From Nematostella vectensis (Eukaryota; Cnidaria; Anthozoa; Actiniaria; Edwardsiidae), in NCBI RefSeq assembly GCF_932526225.1, contig NC_064035.1, positions 1,096,501 to 1,156,500 on the forward strand: a stretch of 60,000 bases of DNA, read 5' to 3'. Shown here in pieces: positions 12,001 to 23,300 of the stretch. Every line of letters begins with the position of its first letter. Positions within the stretch are counted from its first letter, which is position 1. A program made the position numbers and the translations under genes. The notes below the pieces were generated by a model. That model was not told the DNA's origin and did not search any database. It saw only the letters and a list, made by a program, of their open reading frames with translations.

Positions 12001-13983
12001 CTATGTAAAAGCCATCGGTGTAAATTAGTACAGTTGTGTGTTCGTTTACAGCCTTTTTGGCATGTTCTTTGTTTTACGCGCAGTGCTTGAGTGTATATTG
12101 TAGCGACGCCTTAGGCATGTCTTGTTAAATGAGTTATTAACCAAAGTAAACTTGTCCATAGCCCAACTGCGTCGCTGAGGTGGTGACATTCGAAAAGGAG
12201 CAGAAGATCATTATTATCTCGAGCCGCAAGATCGAGAAGGGGGAAGAGGTATTTATACTTTTAACAATCGATAACTTTATCAGGCCAGCTCGCTTGCTAG
12301 CTCCTCCACAAGGTAGTGTATATTGCGTGGGGGAACCGGCTTATGTGTCAGTTGCGCCATGATAAATGTCACACGAAATGCTTATCGCAAATATACGACT
12401 CTATGTTCTTTGATGACCCGCCTCAAGTATGTACATTTCCTCTTGACTATGCATCTTAATAGTTTCTTTTGTCTCGTCGATCAACCAACATCTATCTAAA
12501 CGGGCATAATGGCCCTAAATTGAACCGCACTTTGTCGGCTTTCGCTTGGATAGGCAGCAATCCCTCTGCTCTGTCGAGCCACACGAAAGGGTAACTCTTT
12601 TTTCGATAAGCTCACCTTTTCTGTTACTCTTGGTTTGCTGTAGTTTCTATGGGAATAAGATTTTTAGCAATGACCCAGAAGAAAGTGCAAAAAAAATTGG
12701 GAGCAATAAACTAGAGAACAAATGCCCTGCTAGCAGAGATCTCTCCTGTATCATTCGCGTCTCTGGGTTTTCGCGTTGTCGTTTGTTTTGGTTCAGACGA
12801 AACTGCGAACACTAGCAAGAACACATAAATAGAGGGAAAACAAGAGAAGGGCCTCTGTCAGCAGGGTAGAGAACAAATAGCCGCTGTGAACGAAAAAGAG
12901 AAAAAAAGGAGATGTAACTCGATAGTGTTTGCCCTAGCGTATTTAATGACAAAGTGTTGGCTCTAGCGTATTTCACTGTTAAATGATAAACTGCTTTCTC
13001 TAGCGTATTTCACTGTTAAATGATAAAATATTTGCTCTCGCGTATTTCACTGTTAAATGAAAGCCGAATGATACGGTAAACATGTGCGTAATTTATGAAC
13101 CTATGATAGGAATGTTAGATTTCTAATTTCCCAAATATTATAATATGATATTAGCTAAACAATATAGAAAGGTCCTTTTATGAAAGATCGCAAAAATACA
13201 AATGGAACAACTTTGTTCCTATGACTTTCGTTTCTGTTCTCGACTTCATCTTCGAGAGCACGCGGGCGGTTTTAATTTTTATTTATTTATAATTTTTTGA
13301 ATTTCAAATTTTAAGGCTTTAAAGCTATACTGCAGCGTAAAGACGTATTCTCTCTATGGAAATAACGTAAAAATACATATGCCGATTTGAGAATGTATGT
13401 TATAGCATTTCTCGCGCCTGAGGAAAATGGCTCATACAATCAGACAATTCTACTGCAGTGAGAGGGTCTCCCTTGCGCAGCTTTTGATTTGTGGCCCATA
13501 AGGAAGTCAATCTTTTTCCATTTCTTACCAAAGTATTACCAAAGTTTGCATGATCGCTAACGGTTTTACAGATGGAAGACTAGTGATAAAAAAAAAATAT
13601 ATAAATTTGCATGCGGCACAAATTCTAGGGGCGGTGGCGACCAGAAACAACACTGTTTTTTATAGGGCGTATCCCAGTTTGTCTAAGTTGTCGGTGAGTG
13701 CTGAAAATTTAAAACAAGATCCCCAGAGTTGAAATAGAGTTTCGATGTTTGTGATTCAGACTATAAGCTTATCGTTTGCATGGATTATTAGTAATTTCTA
13801 ATGAATTTTAGATAGCGATGCCATTATGATATCATAGGATCTACTATTGCCATATTATTGTCTTAAACCTTGTTTTCCTGCGTTCTACAGCTGACCTACG
13901 ATTACAAGTTTGACTTTGAGGATGATGAACACAAGATCTCATGTCTGTGCGGAGCTCCTAATTGCCGCAAGTGGATGAACTAG
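2..13983 (+). CDS. KMT2C/D: KMT2C/D (MLL3/4, trr-like) histone H3K4 methyltransferase, 5' partial
   Basis: Catalytic subunit of the COMPASS-like complex that mono-methylates H3K4 at enhancers (family knowledge). Predicted exons: 2-1069, 1155-5345, 5458-5565, 5667-5776, 5901-6027, 6235-6369, 6446-6558, 6926-7061, 8381-8543, 8895-8983, 9376-9423, 9582-9718, 10184-10430, 10921-11097, 12162-12248, 13891-13983. All junctions are GT-AG and phase-compatible, giving 2342 codons plus TAG. Seen in order: Gln-rich stretches (first two exons); a Lys/Arg/Glu-rich coiled-coil-like segment near 3760-3900; a Cys cluster ([14 protein letters not shown], then FCSEACL) typical of MLL3/4 before the ePHD; an ePHD ([38 protein letters not shown]); FYRN ([12 protein letters not shown]); FYRC ([11 protein letters not shown]); a WDR5-type Win motif (GCARAE); SET (GLGLFA, YIEYIGS-like, YINHSC) and post-[11 protein letters not shown] ending RKWMN. 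The N-terminal part is outside the window, so it is unknown whether this gene also has PHD clusters. Confidence 0.95.
5667..6558 (+). other. ePHD-encoding exons of the KMT2C/D gene
   Basis: Four exons (5667-5776, 5901-6027, 6235-6369, 6446-6558) encode the extended PHD finger just before the FYRN domain, as in vertebrate MLL3/4 and Drosophila Trr. The zinc ligands of both halves are visible: C-x2-C at CTLCG, H and C in VHLNCALW, C-x2-C in CCMCHK, further Cys at VVC and VRC, H-x3-C at HFGCAI and C-x-H at LCHEH. No ligand appears to be missing. Confidence 0.85.
7050..8046 (+). repeat. 27-bp minisatellite containing the FYRN-exon splice donor, about 36 copies
   Basis: Each unit ends in TATACCCT, which is also the end of the coding exon (7054-7061), and begins GTAAGTAC or GTGAGTAC, which is the exon's own 5' splice site. 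The first donor is at 7062, the second at 7089, then every 27 bp. The unit length is a multiple of three, so long open frames appear on both strands; these are repeat artefacts. Variants include ACATGGTTGAC, ACATGGATGAC and ACATGAATGAC. Confidence 0.95.
9050..9262 (+). repeat. 62-bp tandem repeat, about 3.5 copies, in a KMT2C/D intron
   Basis: Successive TGGAGCATCACC starts lie at 9051, 9113 and 9175 (period 62), followed by a truncated copy. The array starts about 65 bp after the donor at 8984, so it fits the trend of arrays near the 5' end of introns, but it does not include the donor. Confidence 0.9.
9906..9921 (+). repeat. Poly-C tract of 16 bases
   Basis: A homopolymer of 16 C lies in the intron between 9718 and 10184. 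The surrounding intron shows no gene. Length may be inaccurate in assembly. Confidence 0.9.
11080..11725 (+). repeat. 46-bp minisatellite containing the SET-exon splice donor, about 14 copies
   Basis: The end of the SET exon (ATATCAACCACTCGTGCATG, ending 11097) plus the donor GTAGGCTAC and about 17 further intronic bases form the unit, repeated to about 11725. In many units the exon-derived part has become a perfect dyad, CCACTCATGAGTGG or CCATTCATGAATGG. The period is 46, not a multiple of three, so using a neighbouring donor would shift the frame. Confidence 0.93.
12249..13890 (+). other. Last intron of the KMT2C/D gene
   Basis: No gene is recognised in this 1.6-kb intron. It contains about four degenerate copies of a 47-bp repeat (core CTAGCGTATTTCACTGTTAAA) at 12925-13068. 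The rest is AT-rich with no visible transposon. Confidence 0.6.
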
Positions 13984-14109
13984 CCATATCACCATACGCC
14001 ATTACCGATTCATACCCACTCGTATTATTTATTAGGGAACATTTTTTTAAGAGATTAACCCCAACGCAACTTATATAGTCCAGAATAGCATAGATTCAGT
14101 TTAAAAGAT

Positions 14110-14115
14110 AATAAA
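14110..14115 (+). terminator. Poly(A) signal AATAAA of the KMT2C/D gene
   Basis: AATAAA lies 127 bp after the stop codon at 13981-13983, giving a short 3' UTR. Another AATAAA near 14436 could serve a longer transcript. Confidence 0.6.
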
Positions 14116-14135
14116 GAATTTAAATAATTCAATCA

Positions 14136-16837
14136 ATATATGTAATTGTTATTGGGAATCCAAGAGGACGCTCGGACAGCTATTTGTAAAGCGGCCAGTG
14201 AGTTCCATTTCATGATTTTTCTTACTCATTAACTTGAGTGCATTTCTCTCTCTTCTCGTTCATCTGTCTCTTATTCTGTTCAAATCGTGCTGGGACTTCG
14301 CCAGTGAATAGAATATTTAGTAAATGTTTTACAAATTTTATTGAAATATCATTAATGCACTTCTAGTGCAACCCAAAATGAGTGTATATAATACAATACA
14401 TATAATGTCTGCTTTTATTAAACAGTTGCAATGGAAATAAATGCTATATTTGCTGTTTTGTCATCCCGTGTCTTGATTAATTGCGCGTTTCCCGTTTGTT
14501 TTTGCTAATTCATACCCGATCCTGATCCATTCGTTCAAGATATAGCTCACGGCATATATAAGCAAGGAATTTTAAAGCCATTCAGACTGATGACAAGCAA
14601 ATTATTTACAAAATAACTACACCTGTTCAACAAGCAGTGTTTTTCTTAAATCCGCCCAAGTACCAGCACAAACCAGGAACAAAGAAACTAGAGTGCTGCT
14701 AATTTTAGCAAAGGTGTATTCCACGGGATTAAAATCGGCATAAGTAACACTTCCGGGGCCATTTGTTTCTGACACTCTTGCTGAATTGTCTTTCCTTGGT
14801 GTATTTTCACGGAACTCTGCTTTTTTTATATATGTTTTGTGTTTCAGTATAACACGTATTTTCTGGTATTATACTGGGTAAATATTGCATGTACTTTGAA
14901 AGGCATCTGTCAATCCTGTCGCCACATAGACGTGATCAGATACCCGCCCACGCGCAAAGCTTTACACCAAAGGATTTGGCCCAGGGCCAAGGTGAATTTG
15001 CGATAAGGGACTCTACCATACAATTTGTCAAAATGGTCTCTGGAATAATGTTTTTTTTGGTGTGTGAGAGAGAAAGGCAGACAATAACAGACTAAATACT
15101 GCAGCGAGTGCGAAATAGTATTTGCTTGTGGGTTTGGTTGATCAAAAACACTTGTTGAAATATTTTCGCATATGAAAATTTCTAACTAGAGCATTTACAA
15201 TCCATTAGCCAAATTCGACATTTTATATGAACAAATGAGAAAGATCGGCGAGTGTCAAGGCAATCAATAATAATCTTGTTTTTGCTTTTGTGTGATCGCC
15301 ATATTGTCACCTACTCCCGCTCACCATCTCATGTGTATCTATTTACCCTCACCTTTAATAGAACAATTCTTGCCAGGCAGGCAAAAAGAAAAATTCCCTT
15401 TAAAATATGAAAATTAGATTTTGATTTATTGCCCAGCGCTTTGTATTTTTTGAAAACGTGACCTTGTTGATTGACAATAACAAGAACTTCATGAATAATG
15501 AGGACACGTATCGTGACATGAGTCGCAAAATTCGCGCTTTATTTCATTAGAAACTGCTAGAAAATCATCCCTTCGAAAAGTAAAAAATTACTTCGAGTTA
15601 AGTTTGTAATCGCCGAAGTTCATAGCGGACAAACCGCGATTTTTTTTCTCCCTATTCAAGCAGCAGGCGGCGGCGTCTTGCCATATGCAAATGAGGTGGT
15701 TTGTTTTGAGTGAGCGCCCGACCGAGCAGACATGCGAACCGAGATGGCCTAAAACGAGACATGAGTTTCTAGACAGTCTCCCAGACGTGAGCCCAGACAG
15801 AAACAAGGACACAGATCAGACGGGTTTTCCGACAGGGTTGCTGATCTGTCTGGATTTGCGGCTGGGCCGCGGTTAAAATCGGTAAACAGCCCAAAATTTC
15901 GTGATTTTTAAAAGAAAACCCGTCTCGGTGCTAGCGAGCCAGCGGTGCAGCATCCCGCTGGCCACGGAAGCGCTGGCTCCAACTATATGCCACGAGTAGA
16001 CAATCAGTCTTCGAATTCTAGAGTGAATAATGCCAAATAACGATTAGAAAGTGCTCTATTGAAGCTGTTTTCAGTATAAAACATTATTAAATGTGTGGAA
16101 ACCTCTATATTTGGCTTTTTTTAAATAAAAATTATAGCATCTCGCAGTTGGTATCATAATTCTTCAAATTCTCGCATAGTTGGTTATTAAAACCCTGGAA
16201 CATTGTCTAGCGGTGTTAAACTCGGAAGCCTTTGGAGCCAGTATGGCTGGATATCTGAAATATATCAAGATTTTAGTTTTATTCAAAGCAGGGTAACACG
16301 CAACGTAGAATAGCATATTCTTGATCTTGTAGTTGTCAAGGTTCGACACAGATTATGTTTTTTCTCAAAACAACTAGCCCAGGACCAGAAACCTTATGTC
16401 TTCAAAATGAAATTAATTGCACTTTTTAGGCGAACATTATTCAAGGGAAAAATATTTATTAGCATATATGCAGACAGATGCCACGGAAAGCGAATCGTCC
16501 TGGAGGGGCCATACGTGTGACAGTTGTACCTCTCTAGAAACACTCACAAATGATTGTAAACCTAACCATACACCATTCTATTCAAGAATTATTGACAAAT
16601 ATGTGGAATTTGTTGATGTGTGCTAACCTAAAATCTTGCCTTTTTATCAATTTTAGTTTTCAATGTTCCGATGTCATTCATTTTGATTGACAGTAACCAC
16701 TGTAAGTAGCTTATCGATTGCTCTATCCGTACCGTGATTGGTGGAGCGGCTAAAACTACATGACCATACTCGATTGGTTCGGACACGTTCTCTGCGCATT
16801 GCAAGTTTGTTTTGCCTTCAGTGTGAGTTGGGTTAGA
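14136..16837. other. Intergenic region between KMT2C/D and the MH1-PHD gene
   Basis: No convincing coding exon, RNA gene or transposon was recognised on either strand in this AT-rich 2.7 kb. Short open frames here show no family motif. The 3' part must hold the promoter of the next gene if that gene is transcribed independently of KMT2C/D. Confidence 0.5.
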
Positions 16838-16906
16838 ATGGAGTTGGAAATTGCCATCTATTTCCCTCAGAATTATGCGGTAATTCTTATCCCCGGGATA
16901 ATGTGA
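16838..16906 (+). promoter_or_regulatory. Possible short upstream ORF before the MH1-PHD start
   Basis: An ATG at 16838 opens a frame of about 22 codons that stops at TGA before the likely start at 16932. The start contexts of the two ATGs are almost identical (TTAGAATGGAG). If both are in the 5' leader, this would be a uORF. The transcription start is unknown. Confidence 0.3.
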
Positions 16907-16931
16907 CCCAACGTGATTGAAGGACCTTAGA

Positions 16932-17379
16932 ATGGAGAAAAATATGGTCCAAGCAGCAAGTCAGAAAAAGGCTCCAACGTCTTCTGATGCGAATTTGAGT
17001 ATAGTTTTAAGTTTAATGTGTCATACTACTTGCCATCGACAAGGGGGCGAAACAGAGAAGTTTGCCAAACGGGCCATCGAATCTTTGGTGAAAAAGCTGC
17101 GTAAAAAAACTGATGAACTAGAATCCCTTATTTCAACCATAACAACAAATGGGGCACAGCCTTCCAAATGCGTTACCATACAAAGGACTCTAGATGGGAG
17201 ACTCCAAGTCTGTGAACGCAAAGGCTTTCCACACGTAATTTACGCACGTTTGTGGCGATGGCCTGACATTCAGAAAATGGAAATGAAACATTTGGATTTT
17301 TGCCGTTTCGGATACGACCTAAAGTATGAAAGTGTCTGCGTAAACCCCTACCACTATGAACGGATTCGCAGCCCGACCG
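16932..17379 (+). other. Exon encoding MH1 domain copy 1 (close to Smad4)
   Basis: The translation reads almost like Smad4 MH1: [62 protein letters not shown] and [11 protein letters not shown]. The DNA-contact residues Arg, Gln and Lys of the beta-hairpin and the Zn-binding Cys-Cys-Cys-His set are all present. One oddity is [12 protein letters not shown] where Smad4 has LMCHRQGG, a four-residue insertion. The exon ends in phase 1 at a GTAAGT donor. Confidence 0.92.
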
Positions 17380-20300
17380 GTAAGTGTTTCAGTATATATG
17401 TTTGTTCACGAGGCGAGGCGTAATTTTGGGGGGAACCCATATAGCTTGTTTTGTGTTCTTTATCTCAGCATGTGCCTTTCTCCCATCGACGGCGTAAACA
17501 CGAAACGGTCTTTCGATCCCCGACAAGCAAACCCCATTCGTCTTTTGGGGCCTACTTATATTTTGAAAAGTCCCAGGTGCTTTAGGTTTTTCCAGAGCTT
17601 ATCTAGCAAGCACCGGTTTGAGATCTTAGATTCCGTGTCGACCCTTTAGAAACAGATTTCGCCACAAGGCGCCCGAAGGGGGGGCCAGTGTGCGGGCACC
17701 ATAGAAGTGTAATTGCCTTTTTATGTTGTGTTTTTTTTTTTTATTTGGCTAGTGGAACACCTAGAATACTTACATTGATCTGACCTTTCCGTCCTCTCAT
17801 CTTTGATAACATTTGACATGATGGAATTAACTTTAGCTGTTTGTTCGGTTTTACCGCACACACCATTTTTATTGTTAGAGAAGGTTTTAATTTGAATTAT
17901 TCTAGAACACATATATACGGTTTATAGTGATTTGGTTATTGGCCATTGAAATCTCGAATGCAAATTGGGATCCATGATTCACGCAATTGTTTTGCATAAA
18001 TTATAAAATTCCTTGAATGTGACACGATTCGAACCTGTTTGCTTTTCTGTCCTTTCTGGATTGCCTTCGTCTACACGACCTTGTGGTTGTCGCGATAGCG
18101 TGATTATAACAAGGAAATGACCGAAATAGGTCCGTAAAAAAAAAGACTGAATTATTGTGTCTGGTTTTATTGTTGGTTAGTAGTTATTGTCTGGCGCTAT
18201 TGCTCGCCGTCTGAAATGTCGTCTGCTTTTTGGAGTAGATGTATTTTTAGCGCAGAATATATTTAACTATGTCCGTATAGCGTTAGGTCTGGCTCTCGGG
18301 CGGGCGTCTTGAATTTTACACACTAAATCTTCTTCAAGCTTCGCCGGCGAATAAGGAATGAGTAATTGTGTAACACTCGTTCTTATTTGCATACGCTCAC
18401 GATATTGCTCGGCTTTTCTATTACTATTGCAAGTGCTTCATCTTTTATTTCAAAGAACTTGGTTGTATTTTCTTTTCCTTTTTTTGATTTGCATATATTT
18501 TTCTTGTGAAGATGAGAGAGAAAAATCCATGCATCATCCGATATCTACACGTAACAATACAACTTACGACACAACGGAGACAAGAAAGGCTTTCCGGGTT
18601 ACAAGATCTCATCACGTCTACACGCATTTGTTTTTTTTCCCTTATATTTCCACCCCGCAAGCTTATGTTTTCGTCGAAAACTTACATCCTAGTTTAAATT
18701 TAAGAAGTTATATTTTTTAAACAAGGATCATGTTGTAATAAGCTTATATATTATAAGCTAAATATATTTTTTTAGGAAAAGAACATCAAGATCCATTTAA
18801 AAAGTCTAGAAAGCCTTGTTTACTCAAACGACCTTTGTTAGATTTTATTACAGTTTATAATTTTAGAGTCTTTTAGGCCCATTGATATCTTGTCCAATTT
18901 TTTCTCCAAATATTCTCTCAATGGGAAAATTTCAAGGTGCGAGGTCACCAGTTCTCATTATGTCATCCTTCCTAAAATTCCCATTGTATGTGGTCCACAG
19001 ATCTAATAAAGATTTCTTTTTGCATTTTTGCTTGTGGTACTTTGTTATATTTTTTATATTGATAAAATGGTATGCAATTATTTAAGGATGGGCATTGTTT
19101 TCCTCCCCAAAACAGTGGGAGGCAATGTAATTTTTTTACTGGTACTATCTTTAGAGGTAAGGGAACAATTGTTATTTCTTGTTCAAAAATTTTAAACCTT
19201 CAATTTAAAAACTCAAAAATCTTGCCCCTCCCTCCAAATGGTGACCAAAAATGAGACCCTCCTCGAGAAAAAAAAAGCTTGATAGTTCTGCTTAGGGAAC
19301 ACTAGCTTACGTAACTTGTATACATTTCTGGCTAAAATTTGAAAGTATTCTTTGTTAATACTGATAAATACTGTAACATGATATTAAAACTTGTGTAAAT
19401 AACATGAAGTGAGAAGTTGAGGAGAATATTAGCCTACTTGCATGGCACGAAAAACCCGAAAACACAGAGTTCGCATGAAACCTGGCGGCCATCATGGATA
19501 ATGAGCTCCGCAGGGGGGAGGGGGAGGGAAAATGCGCGGGGCAGGGAGAAGGAGGAATGAACGCCTACAGGATGTCTCGCCTTTTTCGTTCATTGATTTC
19601 AAACTTCAAAGCGATCTGATTGGCTTATGGCCTCCCATTACTCATCACTCCATAGCTTTATCACATTCGGCCTACAGTGATGATTTAACGTGGCGATTAC
19701 CAACGAAGCGATCCAAAAAACCCTAATTATTCTTCATTCGAAAGGCAAATCCGTTATTTTAAGACAAGAGCAGGAGGCAACTGTGAAAGTCTTGTTAGAA
19801 GCTAAAGATGTGATGGCTGTATTGCCGACATGGTTTGGTAAGAGCATCATTTTTACCGTTTCTGAGATTGGCCGATTGCATCTTTTATCCCCACTAGGGG
19901 GGTTGAGGACCTCAAAAATCCTAGGGGGAGGGGGTCTCCAGAGGGCTAAACTTCCAGGAGGGGGGATAACGATAAAGAAGAAATTCTGAGGGGAGGGGGA
20001 GCCAAAACTCTTAAATTTCCAGGGGGAGGGGGAGAAGTAGTTTATAAATCCCAGGGGGAGGGGGGAGCCTAACTATGATTTCTTAAAACCTCTTTTATTA
20101 TCTTTCTGATTTTTCACATTTCCTGGCAGGGGGAAGGGGGTTACACAAATTTCCTTTGGGGGGAGAGGGAGCTCTGTAACTTTTCCAGAAGGGGAGGGGG
20201 GTAAAATTAGCCCAGAAATTCCAGGGGGGATGGGTATCTGGAGCCCTAAAAATCCAGAGGGGAGGGGGGTATAAATACTTATATCCTCAACCCCCCGGTG

Positions 20301-23300
20301 CAGATAAAAGATGCAATCAGCCATTGCCTCTCAAGAAGAACATCGCACAAACTCTGCCATCCTAGTAATATGCCCACTTTACTAAGAGCATAGTCAGCTG
20401 CTGCAGAGTTGACTAGTGGGATTCTTGAAGATCTAGGAACCGCCGGCGTTTATCTACTGGCTATGGTTCGTTATCTCTATGCTTGTTTGTGAGTGCGACT
20501 TTTAATTCAAAATAAAACGTATGTGTTCTTCTAAGAATCCTTCCACACGGCTGGTAGACTGCTTCATTGAATTTGTTCCACTGGGCACAGAAAACCCCAA
20601 TTCCTCACACAACTCTCGGCAAGGGATTTCTTGTCGTAATATTCTTGTGTTCTTTGAGACTCTGTAAAAGTTTTCCCTCAATGGCCCAGCAAAGGTTCCG
20701 TATTTAATTGAAACTTTAAATGGGCAAATCCTACAACAGTCGTTTGCAAGTAATTCAACAGGCTTAGGTGCTATGTTTTATGGGGACTAGCTACATGTTG
20801 CATTATTACCTTTGCGCAGCGAAGATTTTAGCTCTATGTGAGTTTGTTTTGTTTTGAATTTGAGAATCAAATATGATTAATAATCGACAACGATTATGTG
20901 ACATGTTATTTAGCTGTCAATTTTCCGTCACGTGTTATATTGGGGGCGTAGAACGAAAAAGGCGAGACATATCCTGTAGCCATTCTTTTCCCCCTCCCCC
21001 TGCCCCACACATTTTTCCTCCCCCTCCCCCTGCGGAGCTCATTATCCAACATGGCAGCTGGGTTTTTTGCGAACTCCGTGTTTTAGGGGTTTTTATGCCG
21101 GAAAAACTATCAAAGCCTACAAGTAGGCTAGGAGAATATATGCCTAACACATGGAAAGTATATACTTTAATTATTTTATTTGCTAATGCGACTCACAGCA
21201 AGCCAAACTGCTCTACATTTGGTTTTTGAATGCTTGAATCAATGTACCATTTTCTCAGGCTTGAAATGAGGGCCACTTATGAATCGAACCTGCTATTTTT
21301 TTCCCCTATAGATGTAATGCCAGAAATAAATCTATGAAATCTTTGTCAGGAACTGTTGTCAAATGATCAAGGAATAATAACTACTTACAACTTTGAGCTG
21401 CATATCGATGATTTGATATGATTGATTGAATGATTGAAGATTGTTTTAAAAAAGTTTGAAACTTTCTATTTTAAATTTCTATTCTTTTCTGACACTATGT
21501 TTTTGGTAAAAGTTAATTCCCAGGGAGATTTGAAATTTTAGACCTTCAGGAGGCCCAGAAATCGATTAGAATACCTAAACCCTATTTTAATATTCAAGAC
21601 CCTCCCAAAAATTTGTGGCAAAAAAACCCTCTCCTTCAAGCGTAGCAACCCTTCTCCCTGCCTCCTAAATAATGACTTCTCTATAAGTAACACATTATTG
21701 GGTTGCAATCGTCATTCACTACAGTAGTTAATTGGATATTGATATGTTGCTTGTGGATTTCAGGATTAACAATGCTAACATGTTAGGCTGCCAATACTTT
21801 AAATGTGGATTTTATAATATTTATAAAAGCCTTGAATGCAATCAACTTAAGTCTTATTTAAATTGTATTTCATTTCTTCAGCTACAAGTATACCACCACC
21901 ATCATTAAAGGCTAACAGCCCTGAAAAGAGTCCAGAGTCTTCCTTGTCACCCAAGGACTGTCAAATGTCGCCATCAGCATCCTCATCTTCATTCGATAGA
22001 GGAAGCCATTTTTATGATACTGTAGCTACAAACTCACACACTATTGCCTCTCCAAATAGCATCCCATGCTCTGCAGATCCCTGTCCAATAATTGTTCGCA
22101 ATTTATTGTGGCATTCTGTTTTGCGTCATCAAAGTGTTGAGGCAGATAGTTTTAGTAGGAGGGCTATTGAATCCCTAGTGAAAAAGTTGAAGAAGAAATT
22201 CTATGAACTTGACTCACTTATCATTGCCATCACCTCTAAGGGAAGAACAGCATCTAAATGTGTGACTGTTCCGCGTACTATGGATGGTAGGCTTCAAGTT
22301 GGTGAGAAGAAGGACTTTCCTCATGTAATCTATGCAAGGTTATGGAGGTGGCCCGATGTTCATAAGATGGAAATGAGGCATAAGGAGTATTGTCAGTTTG
22401 GGTATGACTTAAAGAACGAGAAAGTCTGTGTGAATCCTTACCATTATGACAGAGTTCAACCTCCAGGTTAGTTTCCTTGTAACTTGTTTGAGATAAATAA
22501 TGTTCAACCTCCAGGTTAGTTTCCTTGTAACTTGTTTGAGATAAATAATGTTCAACCTCCAGGTTAGTTTCCTTGTAACTTGTTTAAGATAAATAATGTT
22601 CAACCTCCAGGTTAGTTTCCTTGTAACTTGTTTGAGATAAATAATGTTCAACCTCCAGGTTAGTTTCCTTGTAACTTGTTTAAGATAAATAATGTTCAAC
22701 CTCCAGGTTAGTTTCCTTGTAACTTGTTTGAGATAAATAATGTTCAACCTCTAGGTTAGTTTCCTTGTAACTTGTTTGAGATAAATAATGTTCAACCTCC
22801 AGGTTAGTTTCCTTGTAACTTGTTTGAGATAAATAATGTTCAACCTCCAGGTTAGTTTCCTTGTAACTTGTTTAAGATAAATAATGTTCAACCTCCAGGT
22901 TAGTTTCCTTGTAACTTGTTTGAGATAAATAATGTTCAACCTCTAGGTTAGTTTCCTTGTAACTTGTTTGAGATAAATAATGTTCAACCTCCAGGTTAGT
23001 TTCCTTGTAACTTGTTTGAGATAAATAATGTTCAACCTCCAGGTTAGTTTCCTTGTAACTTGTTTGAGATAAATAATGTTCAACCTCCAGGTTAGTTTTC
23101 TTGTAACGTGTTTGAGATAAATAATGTTCAACCTCCAGGTTAGTTTCCTTGTAACTTGTTTGAGATAAATAATGTTCAACTTAGACCCTGTCCCCACATT
23201 TAAGTTTTTGTTTGAAAATACAACCTTTTTGATATTGATGTGGGTTTTTTTACACATAATTAAGAAAACGATGATTTGAAAACATTCTCCATAGTGAAAC

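Larger units (their letters stand above)
10184..13983 (+). other. SET and post-SET exons of KMT2C/D
   Basis: Exons 10184-10430, 10921-11097, 12162-12248 and 13891-13983 encode the catalytic domain. Visible elements are the pre-[12 protein letters not shown] segment, GLGLFA, the substrate and cofactor motif ARYINHSC, the C-terminal catalytic Tyr region [12 protein letters not shown], and the post-SET zinc site C-x-C-x4-C (CLCGAPNC). The residue between INHSC and PNC is Met here, encoded by the last codon before the donor at 11098. Human MLL3/4 have Ala and other family members Glu or Asn at this place. Confidence 0.92.
17380..21881 (+). other. Long intron between the two MH1 exons
   Basis: This 4.5-kb intron holds no recognised coding exon except transposon debris (see 19431-21132). 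Parts around 17.7-19.3 kb are T-rich low-complexity DNA. Phases on both sides (1 and 1) allow direct joining of the MH1 exons. Confidence 0.6.

Noticed and set aside
2-16931. tRNA or rRNA genes
   Set aside because: No A-box/B-box pair or rRNA core sequence was recognised by eye here or elsewhere in the window; a covariance-model scan would be needed to exclude small RNAs in introns.
18358-18720. 120-codon hydrophobic frame in the MH1 intron
   Set aside because: T-rich low-complexity DNA gives Phe/Leu-rich translation; no homologous motif and overlapping frames on the other strand are equally open.
16932-22466. A complete Smad4 gene
   Set aside because: Only MH1 domains are present. I found no MH2 motif (such as WCSIAY or the LxxHRTEAIERAR region) on either strand, and the next exons encode PHD fingers in phase.
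22409-23257. Minus-strand frames with repeated [16 protein letters not shown]
   Set aside because: They are translations of the 48-bp donor repeat; no start context or other exon supports a gene.
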